Origin: Chryseosolibacter sp964493505 | Lineage (GTDB): Bacteria > Bacteroidota > Bacteroidia > Cytophagales > Cyclobacteriaceae | Length of the DNA stretch: 64,000 nt | Assembly (NCBI GenBank): GCA_964493505.1 | Contig: CAZBNP010000016.1 | Span: 1-64,000 of the forward strand | Direction of reading: 5' to 3' | Shown here: positions 34,601 to 43,545 of the stretch, piece by piece | Layout of the letters: every line of letters starts with the position of its first letter | Numbering within the stretch: the stretch's first letter is position 1 | Notes under the pieces: generated by a model | Database searches by the model: none | What the model saw: the letters and a program-made list of their open reading frames with translations, nothing else | Told to the model about the DNA's origin: nothing | Made by a program: the position numbers and the translations under genes

Positions 34601-37600
34601 CCGTGACGGTGACCGAGAATCCACTTCCTGCCGCCGCGGTAAGCGGTGGCGGCATGGCCTGCGCGGGCAGCGATCCCCCGGATGTGACCTTCACGTTTAC
34701 CGGAACAGCGCCTTTTACCTTTACCTATACCGACGGCGGAGCCACATTCAACGTTAACGACCACAACGCAAGCACGTTCGTCATCGTGGATGCTCCCGCT
34801 GGCGACTACTCCGTTACGGCCCTTACCGATGCCAACAGTTGTGTCGCGACAGACCTGGGAGGAACTGTCAACGTAGCGATCAGCGATCTACCCACCGCGG
34901 CTATTACCGGTGGTGGCGTTTATTGTGAAGGAAGTCCTCACCCAACCGTAACCTTTACCTTTACGGGAGCAATACCGTTCGACTTTACCTATACTGACGG
35001 CACTACACCGGTGACTATCAACGGACACAATGCGCTGACATTCGACATCCCCAACGCACCCGAAGGGGTGTATTCAGTAACCGCGTTAACCGATGCCAAC
35101 GCATGCGCAGGCACCGGGCTCGGTAGTCCCGTAAATGTAACAGAGACCCCCAAACCGGTGGCGGTGGTGAGCGGTGGCGGGACAGTCTGCGACGGAACGA
35201 CACTTCCCGATATCACGTTCACGTTCACGGGCACAGCTCCATTTGATTTCACCTACACCGATGGCGCAACCCCCGTGACGATCAACGGTCACAACAATAA
35301 CATCTTTACAATAAGCGGAGCCGCTGCAGGCAGCTACTCAGTGACAGCCCTCGCCGATGCCGGTGGCTGTGTTGCTACAGACCTGGGAGGCAACGCCGAT
35401 GTGATTGTCAACGCTCTGCCTACCGCAGACATCACCGGAGGCGGCATGTATTGCCAGGGAAGCCCCGCTCCTTCGATAACCTTTACGTTCACCGGGGCGC
35501 TGCCTTTTGACTTTACTTACACCGACGGAACCACACCGGTGACGATCAACGGTCACAACGCACTGACGTTCGACATCCCCAACGCGCCCGCGGGCACCTA
35601 CTCCATTACAGCCCTGACAGACAACAACGGCTGCGCGGCCACCGTGACGGGTACTCCTACCGTGGTGACGGAAAACCCGCTGCCTTCCGCAGTCGTGAGC
35701 GGTGGAGGAGCGGTTTGCTCGGATGATACGCTACCGGATGTGATTTTTACATTTACAGGAACAGCCCCGTTTGATTTTACGTATACCGATGGCGTGACAC
35801 CGGTGGTCATCACAGGCCACAACACCAATACGTACACGATCGCCCATGCAGCGGCAGGCACGTACTCCATAACCGCATTGGCCGATGTTGCGGGCTGTGT
35901 GGCAACATCATTGGGAGGGAATGCGATTGTGAGCGTGGAGCCGGCAGCCACTGCTGAGGCAGGCGATCCGCAAATGATCTGCGCCGGAGGAATCACCACG
36001 CTCAGCGGTGCGTCTGTGGGAGGATCGGCCGCGACTGGTGCCTGGAGTATAGTAGCTCAGCCAACCGGTGGCGACGGACTGCTAAGTGACGTAGCCCCGA
36101 CCGCAACACCATCCGCCATCACCTTTTCCGCAACTATAGAAGGCACTTACACCCTGCGCCTGACCACCGACGATCCGGCAGGACTTTGCGATCCGGCAGT
36201 CGACGAGGTTGTGATCACTGTGACTGCCGGGGCCACGGCTTCGGCAGGTCCCGCCCAGACCATCTGCGAAAGCGAACTCGCCCAGCTTGCCGGTACCTTT
36301 ACCGGAACGACGGGTATTGTATGGACAACGTCCGGTGACGGTACTTTTGATGACGCGTCGTTGATCAACGCCGTGTATACGCCAGGTGCGAACGACAAGA
36401 CCAACGGATCGGCTATCCTGACAATCACCACGGCCGGCCCCTGCGCGCCCGTAAGCGCGGATGTGATGATAACCATAGGCGCCGATCCGGTTGTTGACGC
36501 AGGCCCGCCTGCGACGATCTGCTCGTCGGCTCCGGTAGTACTGAGCGCATCGTTCGGTGGCTCGGCAACCGGTCTGCTCTGGACCACATCCGGAGATGGT
36601 TCATTTGACGATCCAACTGACCCTAACGCGAGCTATACACCGGGTTCTGGCGACGCGACCAATGGATCGGTGGTCCTTACCGCTACGGCTACCGGTAGCT
36701 GTGCCGGCTTCTCAGACAATGTAACGATCACGGTCGATCCCGCGGCGACGGTTGACGCAGGCTCTCCGGTTTCCACTTGTATCGGCAATACCGTGCCGTT
36801 GAATGCGACGATAGGAGGAACGGCGACAGCGATAACCTGGACGACAGCGGGTGACGGATCGTTTGACGATGCCTCCAGTCCGACGGCGACCTATATTCCC
36901 GGCGCCAATGATCTGGCCAACGGAACGGTTACACTCACGGCAACGACCAACAATCCCGCAGGACCATGCCCTGCGGCGAATGACAATGTCGTAATCACGT
37001 TTATCGCATTGCCCGGCGACCAGGTGACGGCGGGGAATGAGACGTGGATCGGCTATGTCTACGACGATAGCGCCGACCCCGCACCGTACCCGGGCAAAGT
37101 AGATTTCAACACCGCGAAGTACAGAGGATTCGTCGATGCGACAGATATCAACGGAATGAACGGTACCTCTTCATACGACGTCACCACGGATATGTTTGAC
37201 CTCAACCTTCAGGTTGACCCGATTCAAGGCCCCAATATTTGCGGAAGCTATGCTGACAATTTCAGCGTCCGCTACAAAATGGACAAGACCTTCTCCGAGG
37301 GCGTATATCGGTTTACCGTCGGATCGGATGACGGTGTCAGGTTGTTGATCGATGGCGTGGAAGTCATACCTCCGGCAGCCTTTGGTGATCACGCCTATAC
37401 TACTTACACAACCGCATTGCCGGTTTGCCTGTCGGGACTTCATACGATCGAGATCCAGTACTACGAGAACGCCGCCCTGTCGCGCCTCACATTCGAATAT
37501 GAAGAGGTGCCCCCTGTGACGACCAACGGACCGCTTATGCAGGTGTGCGTAGACAGTTCTGCGCCGACACTTGTCGCGTCAAGCACCGATGCCGACGTAG

Positions 37601-40431
37601 TAGACTTCAACTGGTATAAGGATGGAGCGCTGGTATTCACCGGCGCAAGCTATACACCCGGAACTGGCGAACTTGACATGACAACCGCCACAACGACCAT
37701 TTTTACCGTGCGGGGTGCATACGCGTGTGGAGAATCGGCCGGATCCGACATTGTTGTGGACGTTCTCAACTCGGCAACGCTCGCGGTTGGTCCGCAAACC
37801 GTATGTGAGTCAGGAGGTCCTGTCGACCTGCGCGACTTTGTCGCAGCCGTGCCGGCAGGTGGTACTTTCTCCTTCACGGGTCACCCCAATATTTCCGGAA
37901 ACACATTTGATCCATCAGCCTTAGCAGGAACGACAGTCGCGATAACCGTTGATTACACAACGGGAGCCTGTACCGCGCCGCAAGCGACGTTCGATCTCAC
38001 CATTACCAGCACAGCAACCATCAACGTACCTGCTGCAACCCCCGTGGTATGCGAAAGCTCGCCCGTTGTCGACCTCACGACGCTGGTGTCGGCGATCCCT
38101 TCCGGGGGTGCATTTGTCTTCACGGGTAATCAGGTAACCGGCAACAACTTTGACCCTTCGGGTTTGTCGGGTCTCCAGACCATCACAGTCGACTATTCCG
38201 TCGGCGGATGCGCGGGCACGCCGGTCACATTCGACATTGAAGTGACTACTACCGCCACCGTTGTAGCGAACAACGCTACTGTTTGTGAAAACGGAAGCGC
38301 GTTGAACCTTCTGACACTCGTAACGCCAACACCTCCGGGAGGAAACTTTCTATTCAGCGGTCCGGGAGTAGCCGGCAACCTGTTTAATCCGCTGGGACAG
38401 ACGGGCGTGGTAAATATTACGGCAGACTACGATATCAATGGCTGCACCGCCAGTGCCAGCATTCAAGTCACCGTACTGGATGCGGGCAACCCGCTGTGTT
38501 CCGGTGGGGCTGATTGTTTTGCCTTCACGATCACTACCGATCCGTTGCTGACCAGGCGTCCCTCGTGCAGTGGTCAGAACGATGGAGCCATCGTGCTGGA
38601 TATTACAGGCGATACGCCGGGCAACTACGTGATGGATCTGCTGAAACCCGAAGATCCCACATTCGTTGCGATCCCGGCCAGCGGACCTTCCGGTAAGTAC
38701 TCCTTCACCGCCCTGTCACCAGGGAATTATCAGTTCCGCATAGTCGATGTACTCGGCAATGTATGTATCCGTGATTACAGTTTACCGGTGAATGTCACGG
38801 TAGACGCGGAAGCGACAGACTTTGCCGATGCCAGCTGTTTCGGCGAGGCTAATGGGCAGGCGACACTGACCGTGTTGTCGGGAGGCGACGGGTCGTACGA
38901 GTACTCCCTCGACGGCGTAAACTGGAATCCGTTCACGTCGCCACACAGACTGACGGCGCTGCCGCCCAATGGAACGTATACTATACTCGTGAGAGATGGT
39001 GACACAGATCCGTGTCCGGATGAAGTCACGGTTACCATCAACAATGCCGTGCCGGCTATCACCACTACATTTGATATCACAGACGCCACCTGCAACGGAA
39101 GCGACGGAGCCATAACCAATATTGTCCCCGTTGGGGGTAACGGCGCGCCTTATACCTACTCCCTTGATGGAGGATTGTCTTATCAGGCAGGCAATACCTT
39201 CACCGATCTGCTCGGCGGTAACTACGTCCTTCGCGTGCGTGATGTGATGGGTTGCGAACAGGATATCCCGGTAACTGTTGTCTCACCGGGTTACGTCGAT
39301 TTCTCTTACTCAAAAACAGATATCAACTGCCAGCGCGATCCAGGATCCATCTCTATTGCGTTTTCCGACCCGGGCGAGTTCCTCGCGGCAATCACAACTG
39401 ATCCGCTGGCGATCCCGGCAGATAACGAATACGCCACACGGATCGGCACCGGCGACCTGGTATTCCCTGACCTGGTAGCCGGTAGGTATTACGTCTTTGT
39501 AAAATCAGCGACCTCTCTGTGCGCCATGAAGAGCAATGCCATCGACATTCTCGAATACGAGTGGATTGATTTCGACATCGCGCCGCATTGCAATGGCACT
39601 GAGATGTCTATATCACTGGCGAATGTAACAGGCCTGGCCGGCGGGCCGCAGATGACGATCTATGTCTACCGGGTCCCCGATCTAAATACCGAGTACCAGA
39701 AAATCGACATTATACCCTTTCCTTCTAACGGAGAAGTTTATCTGGATCATGACGATTACGCGTTCCTGGGAGCACCTGGTGAATACAAACTGAAAGCTGT
39801 ACAAATCCAGCTACTCGGTGGCATCGATCCCTGTGAGGTTACTTCCGTCCTCAGGGATGTGGTGGTGCCGACTCCGTTGTCAGCAAGCATCGGGACTGTT
39901 TCAGAATCCTACCCCGACGTTCCATCCGGTGAGCTTCAGATCGTGGCCTTTGCCGGCGGCGTGTTCCCGTATGATGTTCGGATCGAACTCGACTCGGCAT
40001 CGTCGTTCTCCATGCCGTTCTACGCTACCGATTTTGATAAAGCGGGCCTCAACTCGAATCAACAGGTCGAGATGCAATACCGGGAGATACCACCCGGTCG
40101 CTATATCGTAGAGGTCATGGATGCCGTGGGTTGTATGGTGGATCTTACAGCACGTGTGCCGCTGGATGTAAACCTGTTCGTTCCCAACGTGTTTACCCCT
40201 AACGGGGATGCTTCGAACGATGTGTTTTTTATCAGGAATCTCCCGGAATCGGGAGAGAACCGTCTGATCATCACCAACCGCTGGGGCAAGAAGGTTTTCG
40301 AATCAGACAACTACCAGAATAACTGGGACGGCGAAGGTGCCGCGGACGGCGTGTATTACTATCGCCTGCAGTTGGCCGGTAGCGAATCCATAACGGGATG
40401 GCTGGAGATCATCCGCGGACCGAAGCCGTGA
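31627..40431 (+). CDS. Giant repeat-rich surface protein with T9SS type B sorting domain
   Basis: 2,934 residues. Signal peptide to about 28 (TAYAQ); a SprB-like repeat near 139-205; twelve tandem 88-residue Ig-like repeats at about 385-1440, each with two conserved cysteines; four further Ig-like domains with WTTSGDGSFDD to about 1795; a PA14 domain at about 1798-1960 (SVRYKMDKTFSEGVYRFTVG); three CESxPVDL domains to about 2290; SprB-type repeats near 2400-2560; and the gliding-motility-associated C-terminal domain at 2848-2934 (NVFTPNGDASNDVFF, ITNRWGKKVFES). It is exported by the T9SS and attached at the surface, probably as an adhesin. PA14 suggests glycan binding. Confidence 0.93.
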   Translation: MQQRLRILLYALFIFCGGFLLAPHTAYAQPATVVISEVMNPCGAASDGSFQVIVTAGAPRTNQPPPFRVVAFNSSTAEISQMDLELGVPEIVSGLSAGNIVISVEDGDPTPNFTANITLTATPEITSIATTAANNTEGTCVSPNGSITINAINGGSGNFTFAWTGPNGFSASTQNITGLSGGDYVVTISDTDANCSFTSGTITLTDPIPNPFAISTADATPCSNSPFTVDLSVGEAGVEYELYVDGNPTGVTVVGPATTLAHPGLPAGPHTISVFASMGACTPIFSSNTLNFTVDAGPTSAVLGGDANICGGGSADLSVVITGGTGPYTVTIDNGVGTLNNYVSGTPIPVNPASTTVYNIVGNVVDANGCEVAGSGSATVTVNPAPTATLSGGGGFCTGSTGPTVTLTFTGTAPFDFTYTDGTTPVSIAAHNSLTYTIPNAIAGTYAVTALADNDGCPGISLGTPVAVFENPLPTASSSGGGTICTGDVLPGVTFNFTGTAPFNFTYTDGTTLYPIAGHTSNTFSIPAAPAGSYSVTELTDANTCAATNLGTSADVIVNPLPEATITGGGFYCEGSTPPSVSFAFTGTAPFDFTYTDGTNSFAVTNHPSATFDINAAAIGTYSITALSDNNGCVATTLGVPVDVAENPRPTAAVSGGGTVCAGSILPDVTFTFTGTAPFNFTYTDGSTPVVVSGHGTNTYTVANAAMGTYSVTALTDDNGCSATSLGGSANVVVDPLPTASITGGGSACAGDPLPGVTFTFTGAAPFDFTYTNGVTPVTINNHNFSTFTIPNAPAGSYAITALTDDKGCVATDLGTPVEVTQHPLPTANTSGGGTVCVDAALPDVTFTFTGTAPFAFTYTDGTTPVTIGSHNANDYTITGAAAGSYSVTSLSDANGCAATDLGGSTEVLINTLPEVIITGGGSVCEGSTLPSVTFAFTGAVPFDFTYSDGTNTFTIVDNSTTFTISNAAPGTYSVTALSDNNGCSATVLGTPVTVTENPLPAAAVSGGGMACAGSDPPDVTFTFTGTAPFTFTYTDGGATFNVNDHNASTFVIVDAPAGDYSVTALTDANSCVATDLGGTVNVAISDLPTAAITGGGVYCEGSPHPTVTFTFTGAIPFDFTYTDGTTPVTINGHNALTFDIPNAPEGVYSVTALTDANACAGTGLGSPVNVTETPKPVAVVSGGGTVCDGTTLPDITFTFTGTAPFDFTYTDGATPVTINGHNNNIFTISGAAAGSYSVTALADAGGCVATDLGGNADVIVNALPTADITGGGMYCQGSPAPSITFTFTGALPFDFTYTDGTTPVTINGHNALTFDIPNAPAGTYSITALTDNNGCAATVTGTPTVVTENPLPSAVVSGGGAVCSDDTLPDVIFTFTGTAPFDFTYTDGVTPVVITGHNTNTYTIAHAAAGTYSITALADVAGCVATSLGGNAIVSVEPAATAEAGDPQMICAGGITTLSGASVGGSAATGAWSIVAQPTGGDGLLSDVAPTATPSAITFSATIEGTYTLRLTTDDPAGLCDPAVDEVVITVTAGATASAGPAQTICESELAQLAGTFTGTTGIVWTTSGDGTFDDASLINAVYTPGANDKTNGSAILTITTAGPCAPVSADVMITIGADPVVDAGPPATICSSAPVVLSASFGGSATGLLWTTSGDGSFDDPTDPNASYTPGSGDATNGSVVLTATATGSCAGFSDNVTITVDPAATVDAGSPVSTCIGNTVPLNATIGGTATAITWTTAGDGSFDDASSPTATYIPGANDLANGTVTLTATTNNPAGPCPAANDNVVITFIALPGDQVTAGNETWIGYVYDDSADPAPYPGKVDFNTAKYRGFVDATDINGMNGTSSYDVTTDMFDLNLQVDPIQGPNICGSYADNFSVRYKMDKTFSEGVYRFTVGSDDGVRLLIDGVEVIPPAAFGDHAYTTYTTALPVCLSGLHTIEIQYYENAALSRLTFEYEEVPPVTTNGPLMQVCVDSSAPTLVASSTDADVVDFNWYKDGALVFTGASYTPGTGELDMTTATTTIFTVRGAYACGESAGSDIVVDVLNSATLAVGPQTVCESGGPVDLRDFVAAVPAGGTFSFTGHPNISGNTFDPSALAGTTVAITVDYTTGACTAPQATFDLTITSTATINVPAATPVVCESSPVVDLTTLVSAIPSGGAFVFTGNQVTGNNFDPSGLSGLQTITVDYSVGGCAGTPVTFDIEVTTTATVVANNATVCENGSALNLLTLVTPTPPGGNFLFSGPGVAGNLFNPLGQTGVVNITADYDINGCTASASIQVTVLDAGNPLCSGGADCFAFTITTDPLLTRRPSCSGQNDGAIVLDITGDTPGNYVMDLLKPEDPTFVAIPASGPSGKYSFTALSPGNYQFRIVDVLGNVCIRDYSLPVNVTVDAEATDFADASCFGEANGQATLTVLSGGDGSYEYSLDGVNWNPFTSPHRLTALPPNGTYTILVRDGDTDPCPDEVTVTINNAVPAITTTFDITDATCNGSDGAITNIVPVGGNGAPYTYSLDGGLSYQAGNTFTDLLGGNYVLRVRDVMGCEQDIPVTVVSPGYVDFSYSKTDINCQRDPGSISIAFSDPGEFLAAITTDPLAIPADNEYATRIGTGDLVFPDLVAGRYYVFVKSATSLCAMKSNAIDILEYEWIDFDIAPHCNGTEMSISLANVTGLAGGPQMTIYVYRVPDLNTEYQKIDIIPFPSNGEVYLDHDDYAFLGAPGEYKLKAVQIQLLGGIDPCEVTSVLRDVVVPTPLSASIGTVSESYPDVPSGELQIVAFAGGVFPYDVRIELDSASSFSMPFYATDFDKAGLNSNQQVEMQYREIPPGRYIVEVMDAVGCMVDLTARVPLDVNLFVPNVFTPNGDASNDVFFIRNLPESGENRLIITNRWGKKVFESDNYQNNWDGEGAADGVYYYRLQLAGSESITGWLEIIRGPKP
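32776..35955 (+). repeat. Twelve 264-bp tandem repeats with a two-repeat higher-order period
   Basis: Each unit encodes a domain with SGGG or ITGGG, a Cys, TFTGTAPFDFTYTDG, GTYSVTALTD and GC. From the second unit onward the S-type and IT-type alternate without exception to the twelfth, so the true unit is about 528 bp. The S-type units end near LGGSANVVVNPLP and the IT-type near LGTPVxVTENPLP. Confidence 0.88.
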
Positions 40432-40454
40432 GATCAGTAGCGCAGCACAACGCT

Positions 40455-41474
40455 TCATTCACCTCTCACCTCCAGCGTTTCGAGGAATTTCAGTGTATCG
40501 ACGCTATCAGCGTAATCCCAAAGCTCGGGTAATTGTGTCTGGCCGAACGGTATGGTAGCCGGCTCGCGGCTACCGACGATGCATTGTATCTTGCTGGCCG
40601 CGGCATTGAGAACGGACGCCAGATCCGTTGGATCTTTGTAGCGCTCAAGGTAGACAACCGAGATCGGCGACACCACCTTTTCACTCTCCTGCAATATGAC
40701 AAAGCCCGAATCGTAGAACGGTATCTTGTTCACAAGCAGAATCGATTTTTGGTAGTCGTAATTGTTGTGGTATTTATGATGGTGGATGATGTCTTCGTAG
40801 ATATCCCAGGCCCTGATCAGCTGTGTAGGGTCGTAATCTTCCGGAATATAGATCCGGGACACATTTCTGCAGCCCAGTCCGAAGTAGGTGAATACATCGC
40901 TGCCCAGCAGCGTCAACTCCTCCTGCGTTTCTTCACCCGAGAGGATGGCGCAGGAAATTCTGTTTTGGCGAATGATATGCGGATATTTTCCGAAGTAGTA
41001 ATTGAAGTAGCGCGCCGAGTTATCACTGCCGGTAGCGATAACCGCGTCGAAATTTTTCAGCTGGGGAGGGAATGAAATGAACGTAGCGAAACGCGGTTCG
41101 ATCTCTGTCAGCTTATCGGTGATGAAGGCGGGGAGCACAGAGTCTTTCGACGATAGCTTCGCCATAAGGGAGTGCCCGCTGATGAGTACCGAGAGAAGAT
41201 CGTGAAATCCGGCGAGGGGAATATTGCCGGCCATGACGACGGCAACGGTGCGGACGCGCGCGGGGTGGAGGTGGTAGGCCGATACCCACTTCTTCATCCG
41301 CGCCGGGTCCAGATAGCGCCGTATCCCCTCAAGGGCGGTCGCAATACTTCCCGGCGTAAACCAGGGGTTTTCGCTCCTCACCCGCGATATCAGATCGTCG
41401 AGCGCTCCTTCATCGATTGCATGGAGGTATTTGCCCAGTTTCGTCAACGCTTCCAGTCGTTCGTCAGTAGTCAT
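40455..41474 (-). CDS. Acyl-CoA reductase (LuxC-like)
   Basis: 339 residues. The segments VVMAGNIPLAGFHDLLSVLISGH, SSKDSVLPAF, FDAVIATGSDNSARYF (each part of the aldehyde-dehydrogenase-like fold) and FTYFGLGCRNVSRIYIP identify the LuxC-type acyl-CoA reductase family; the cysteine in GLGCRNVS is the likely nucleophile. It reduces fatty acyl-CoA to aldehyde using NADPH. No luciferase genes are present. The gene is divergent from a ferredoxin, a neighbourhood I have seen in Bacteroidetes. It is convergent with the giant gene, about 23 bases apart. Confidence 0.87.
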   Translation of the reverse strand: MTTDERLEALTKLGKYLHAIDEGALDDLISRVRSENPWFTPGSIATALEGIRRYLDPARMKKWVSAYHLHPARVRTVAVVMAGNIPLAGFHDLLSVLISGHSLMAKLSSKDSVLPAFITDKLTEIEPRFATFISFPPQLKNFDAVIATGSDNSARYFNYYFGKYPHIIRQNRISCAILSGEETQEELTLLGSDVFTYFGLGCRNVSRIYIPEDYDPTQLIRAWDIYEDIIHHHKYHNNYDYQKSILLVNKIPFYDSGFVILQESEKVVSPISVVYLERYKDPTDLASVLNAAASKIQCIVGSREPATIPFGQTQLPELWDYADSVDTLKFLETLEVRGE

Positions 41475-41510
41475 AAACTTTTATAGGCCGGTTATCGTTT
41501 CCGTATTATG

Positions 41511-41541
41511 TTTGTTCAGTAACAAATTGGACGTATTTTTG
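41511..41541 (+). promoter_or_regulatory. Consensus promoter of the ferredoxin gene
   Basis: TTTG at 41511-41514, a 19-base spacer, then TATTTTTG at 41534-41541: a full match to the Bacteroidetes TTTG-N19..21-TAnnTTTG promoter, about 28 bases before the ATG at 41570. It also marks the divergent border with the acyl-CoA reductase. Confidence 0.8.
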
Positions 41542-41569
41542 TATTTAGGAATTCAAAAGTAGGAAAAGC

Positions 41570-41929
41570 ATGGCAATAATGATTACCGACGAGTGCATCA
41601 ACTGCGGTGCATGCGAGCCGGAATGCCCCAATACAGCCATCTACGAAGGAGGACGGGAATGGGATTGGTCTGGGGGTACAAAGCTGGAGAAAGTTGAATT
41701 GGAGGATGGAACTGCCATCGACGGAAAGGCTCTTCAAACGCCTGTGTCGAATGAGTTCTATTATATCGTTTCTGGTAAGTGTACTGAGTGTACAGGCTTT
41801 CACGAAGAGCCTCAGTGCGCGGCCGTTTGCCCGGTAGATTGCTGTGTCCCCGATCCTGACTACGTCGAGACGAAGGAAGAATTGCTTGCGAAAAAAGCAT
41901 GGCTGCACCAGGAAGAGACGGTGGAGTAA
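41570..41929 (+). CDS. 4Fe-4S dicluster ferredoxin
   Basis: 119 residues. The first cluster motif is CINCGACEPECP (residues 9-20). The second is CTECTGFHEEPQCAAVCP, which has an eight-residue insert between its second and third cysteines as in the Alvin-type 2[4Fe-4S] ferredoxins. An extra cysteine follows in VDCC. It is a small cytoplasmic electron carrier. It lies opposite the acyl-CoA reductase with an excellent promoter between them, and converges on the DUF58 gene 6 bases away. Its redox partner is not identifiable here. Confidence 0.93.
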   Translation: MAIMITDECINCGACEPECPNTAIYEGGREWDWSGGTKLEKVELEDGTAIDGKALQTPVSNEFYYIVSGKCTECTGFHEEPQCAAVCPVDCCVPDPDYVETKEELLAKKAWLHQEETVE

Positions 41930-41935
41930 GAACAC

Positions 41936-42841
41936 TCACCTCATCTTCCCCCTTCTGATCAGATACGTCTGTAACACAATATTGAAATCTCCGTTGACAT
42001 CCGCTTCGACGAAGTCGATCTTGTATTGATTGCATCTCATCTTCAGGCTCTTGTAGAATCTTTCCGCCTCGGCGCGGTAGTGCTGCTTTACATCTGCGGG
42101 ATTTAGCTTCACTTTTTCGTTGGTCTCCAGGTCGACAAACTCGATCGGCCGGTCGTCAAATTCAAACTGAAGTTCGGTCGGATGATCCGTGACGTGAAAG
42201 ACGATTACCTCGTGTTTGTTGTGTTTAAGGTGCTGAAGTGCTTTGAATAGATCGTCCGTGCTTTCGGCGCTGTCGAACATATCGCTGAAGAGGATGACGA
42301 GCGACCGCTTGTGGATCTTTTCAGCTAGCTCATGCAGTACTTTTGAGACCTCTGTGCCGCCTTCCGGAGCCTGTTGCTCAGACAGGTTGTTGAGAAGAGA
42401 AAACAACTTATCGAGATGTGTGGGCGTAGACTTTATCGGTGTGAGGGTCCTGATGCTATCGGAGAAGAGACACAGACCCACAGCATCGCGCTGTCGGTGC
42501 AGGAGGTAGGCCAGGGCGGATGCGGCGTAGAGGCTGAACCTTAGCTTTGAACGAGTTTCCACGGGGTAGAACATCGATGATGAGACATCAATGGCGATCA
42601 GGCACCGGAGGTTGGTTTCCTCTTCATAGCGCTTTGTAAACAACCGGTCTGTCCGGGCGTAGACCTTCCAGTCGATATGCCGCGTGCTTTCCCCGTCGTT
42701 GTAAAGACGATGCTCGGCAAATTCGACGGAAAAGCCGTGGTAGGGAGACTTGTGCATACCCGTGATAAACCCTTCCACCATCTGCCTCGCGAGGATCTCC
42801 AGGCTTGTATGCTGCGCTATTTCATGAAGTTTAATACTCAC
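41936..42841 (-). CDS. DUF58 domain protein
   Basis: 301 residues. The DUF58 core shows GESTRHIDWKVYARTDRLFTKRYEEE in pieces (STRHIDWKVYAR, FTKRYEEE), followed by a von Willebrand A-like fold with the metal-site motif DVSSSM at about 91-96 and SLVILFSDMFD. DUF58 proteins are usually coded with a MoxR AAA+ ATPase and act as membrane-associated chaperone-like systems, but no MoxR gene is in this window. There is no signal peptide, so it is cytoplasmic. Monocistronic here. Confidence 0.88.
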   Translation of the reverse strand: MSIKLHEIAQHTSLEILARQMVEGFITGMHKSPYHGFSVEFAEHRLYNDGESTRHIDWKVYARTDRLFTKRYEEETNLRCLIAIDVSSSMFYPVETRSKLRFSLYAASALAYLLHRQRDAVGLCLFSDSIRTLTPIKSTPTHLDKLFSLLNNLSEQQAPEGGTEVSKVLHELAEKIHKRSLVILFSDMFDSAESTDDLFKALQHLKHNKHEVIVFHVTDHPTELQFEFDDRPIEFVDLETNEKVKLNPADVKQHYRAEAERFYKSLKMRCNQYKIDFVEADVNGDFNIVLQTYLIRRGKMR

Positions 42842-43003
42842 AGATATGCTAATTCAGGAGAATGAGAGCTATTTTACGTGTTTTTGATGAACGGTACTGC
42901 CATACAGGGTCGAAACTATTATTAAACTAGGCTTTGCTATGATTTCTCAAAGTATTATCTTCAATGATCAAAACGTTAAACCTAACACTAAAATTGAAGG
43001 ATT

Positions 43004-43369
43004 GTGGAAGAAAACAAGACAAACGGTAGGGAAGAAATTTTCTCCGAAAAGGTAAAAGCAGGAAAACGCACCTACTTTTTTGACGTCAAAGCTACCCGTT
43101 CAAATGACTATTACCTGACCATCACCGAGAGCAAGAAGCGTTTTAAAGATGATGGTTTTACTTATGAGAAACACAAGATATTCCTGTACAAGGAGGATTT
43201 TAACAAGTTTCTTGAAGCACTGAACGCTACCGTCAACCACGTCAAGCAGGAGTTGATGCCGGATGTTGACTTTTCACAGTTCGATCAATCTCAGGAAAGG
43301 GAAGAAGCCACCGCTGAAGCCGGAAACGGCAAAGCAACTGAACTCGATACTGAACTTAAATGGGACTAG
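43004..43369 (+). CDS. DUF3276 (PUR-family) nucleic-acid-binding protein, GTG start
   Basis: 121 residues starting with GTG (no ATG is available before the conserved region). IFSEKVKAGKRTYFFDVK, DYYLTITESKKRF and YEKHKIFLYKEDFNKF form the PUR-alpha-like repeat known as DUF3276, a Bacteroidetes family with single-strand DNA/RNA binding fold. The C-terminal third is acidic and disordered. It is followed by a strong terminator at 43397, so it stands alone. The role in this phylum is unknown; RNA binding is inferred from the fold. Confidence 0.9.
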   Translation: MEENKTNGREEIFSEKVKAGKRTYFFDVKATRSNDYYLTITESKKRFKDDGFTYEKHKIFLYKEDFNKFLEALNATVNHVKQELMPDVDFSQFDQSQEREEATAEAGNGKATELDTELKWD

Positions 43370-43396
43370 AATTTCACGCAACCTTTACCTAAACCG

Positions 43397-43430
43397 TAGA
43401 CCCCTGCATTTTGCAGGGGTCTATTTTTTT
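43397..43430 (+). terminator. Intrinsic terminator of the DUF3276 gene
   Basis: TAGACCCCTGCA (43397-43408), a TTT loop, and TGCAGGGGTCTA (43412-43423) form a perfect 12-bp stem, followed by seven T at 43424-43430. Confidence 0.95.
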
Positions 43431-43511
43431 GCGGAATGATCAGAATCAGGACTGCATGCCGCGTTAAGCCTGCTAATTCCGCCGATCCTGCTAATCCTGT
43501 CTAAATTCTGC

Positions 43512-43519
43512 TAATTTTG
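43512..43519 (+). promoter_or_regulatory. -7 element of ychF
   Basis: TAATTTTG matches TAnnTTTG and lies 26 bases before the ychF ATG. No TTTG box is at the usual distance upstream; the region instead holds CTGCTAAT repeats. Confidence 0.45.
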
Positions 43520-43545
43520 CGCCCTTATAATCGAACACAAATATA

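Noticed and set aside
36241..37020. Separate chitinase- or protease-like domain in the giant protein
   Set aside because: The WTTSGDGSFDD units are Ig-like repeats; no catalytic residues seen.
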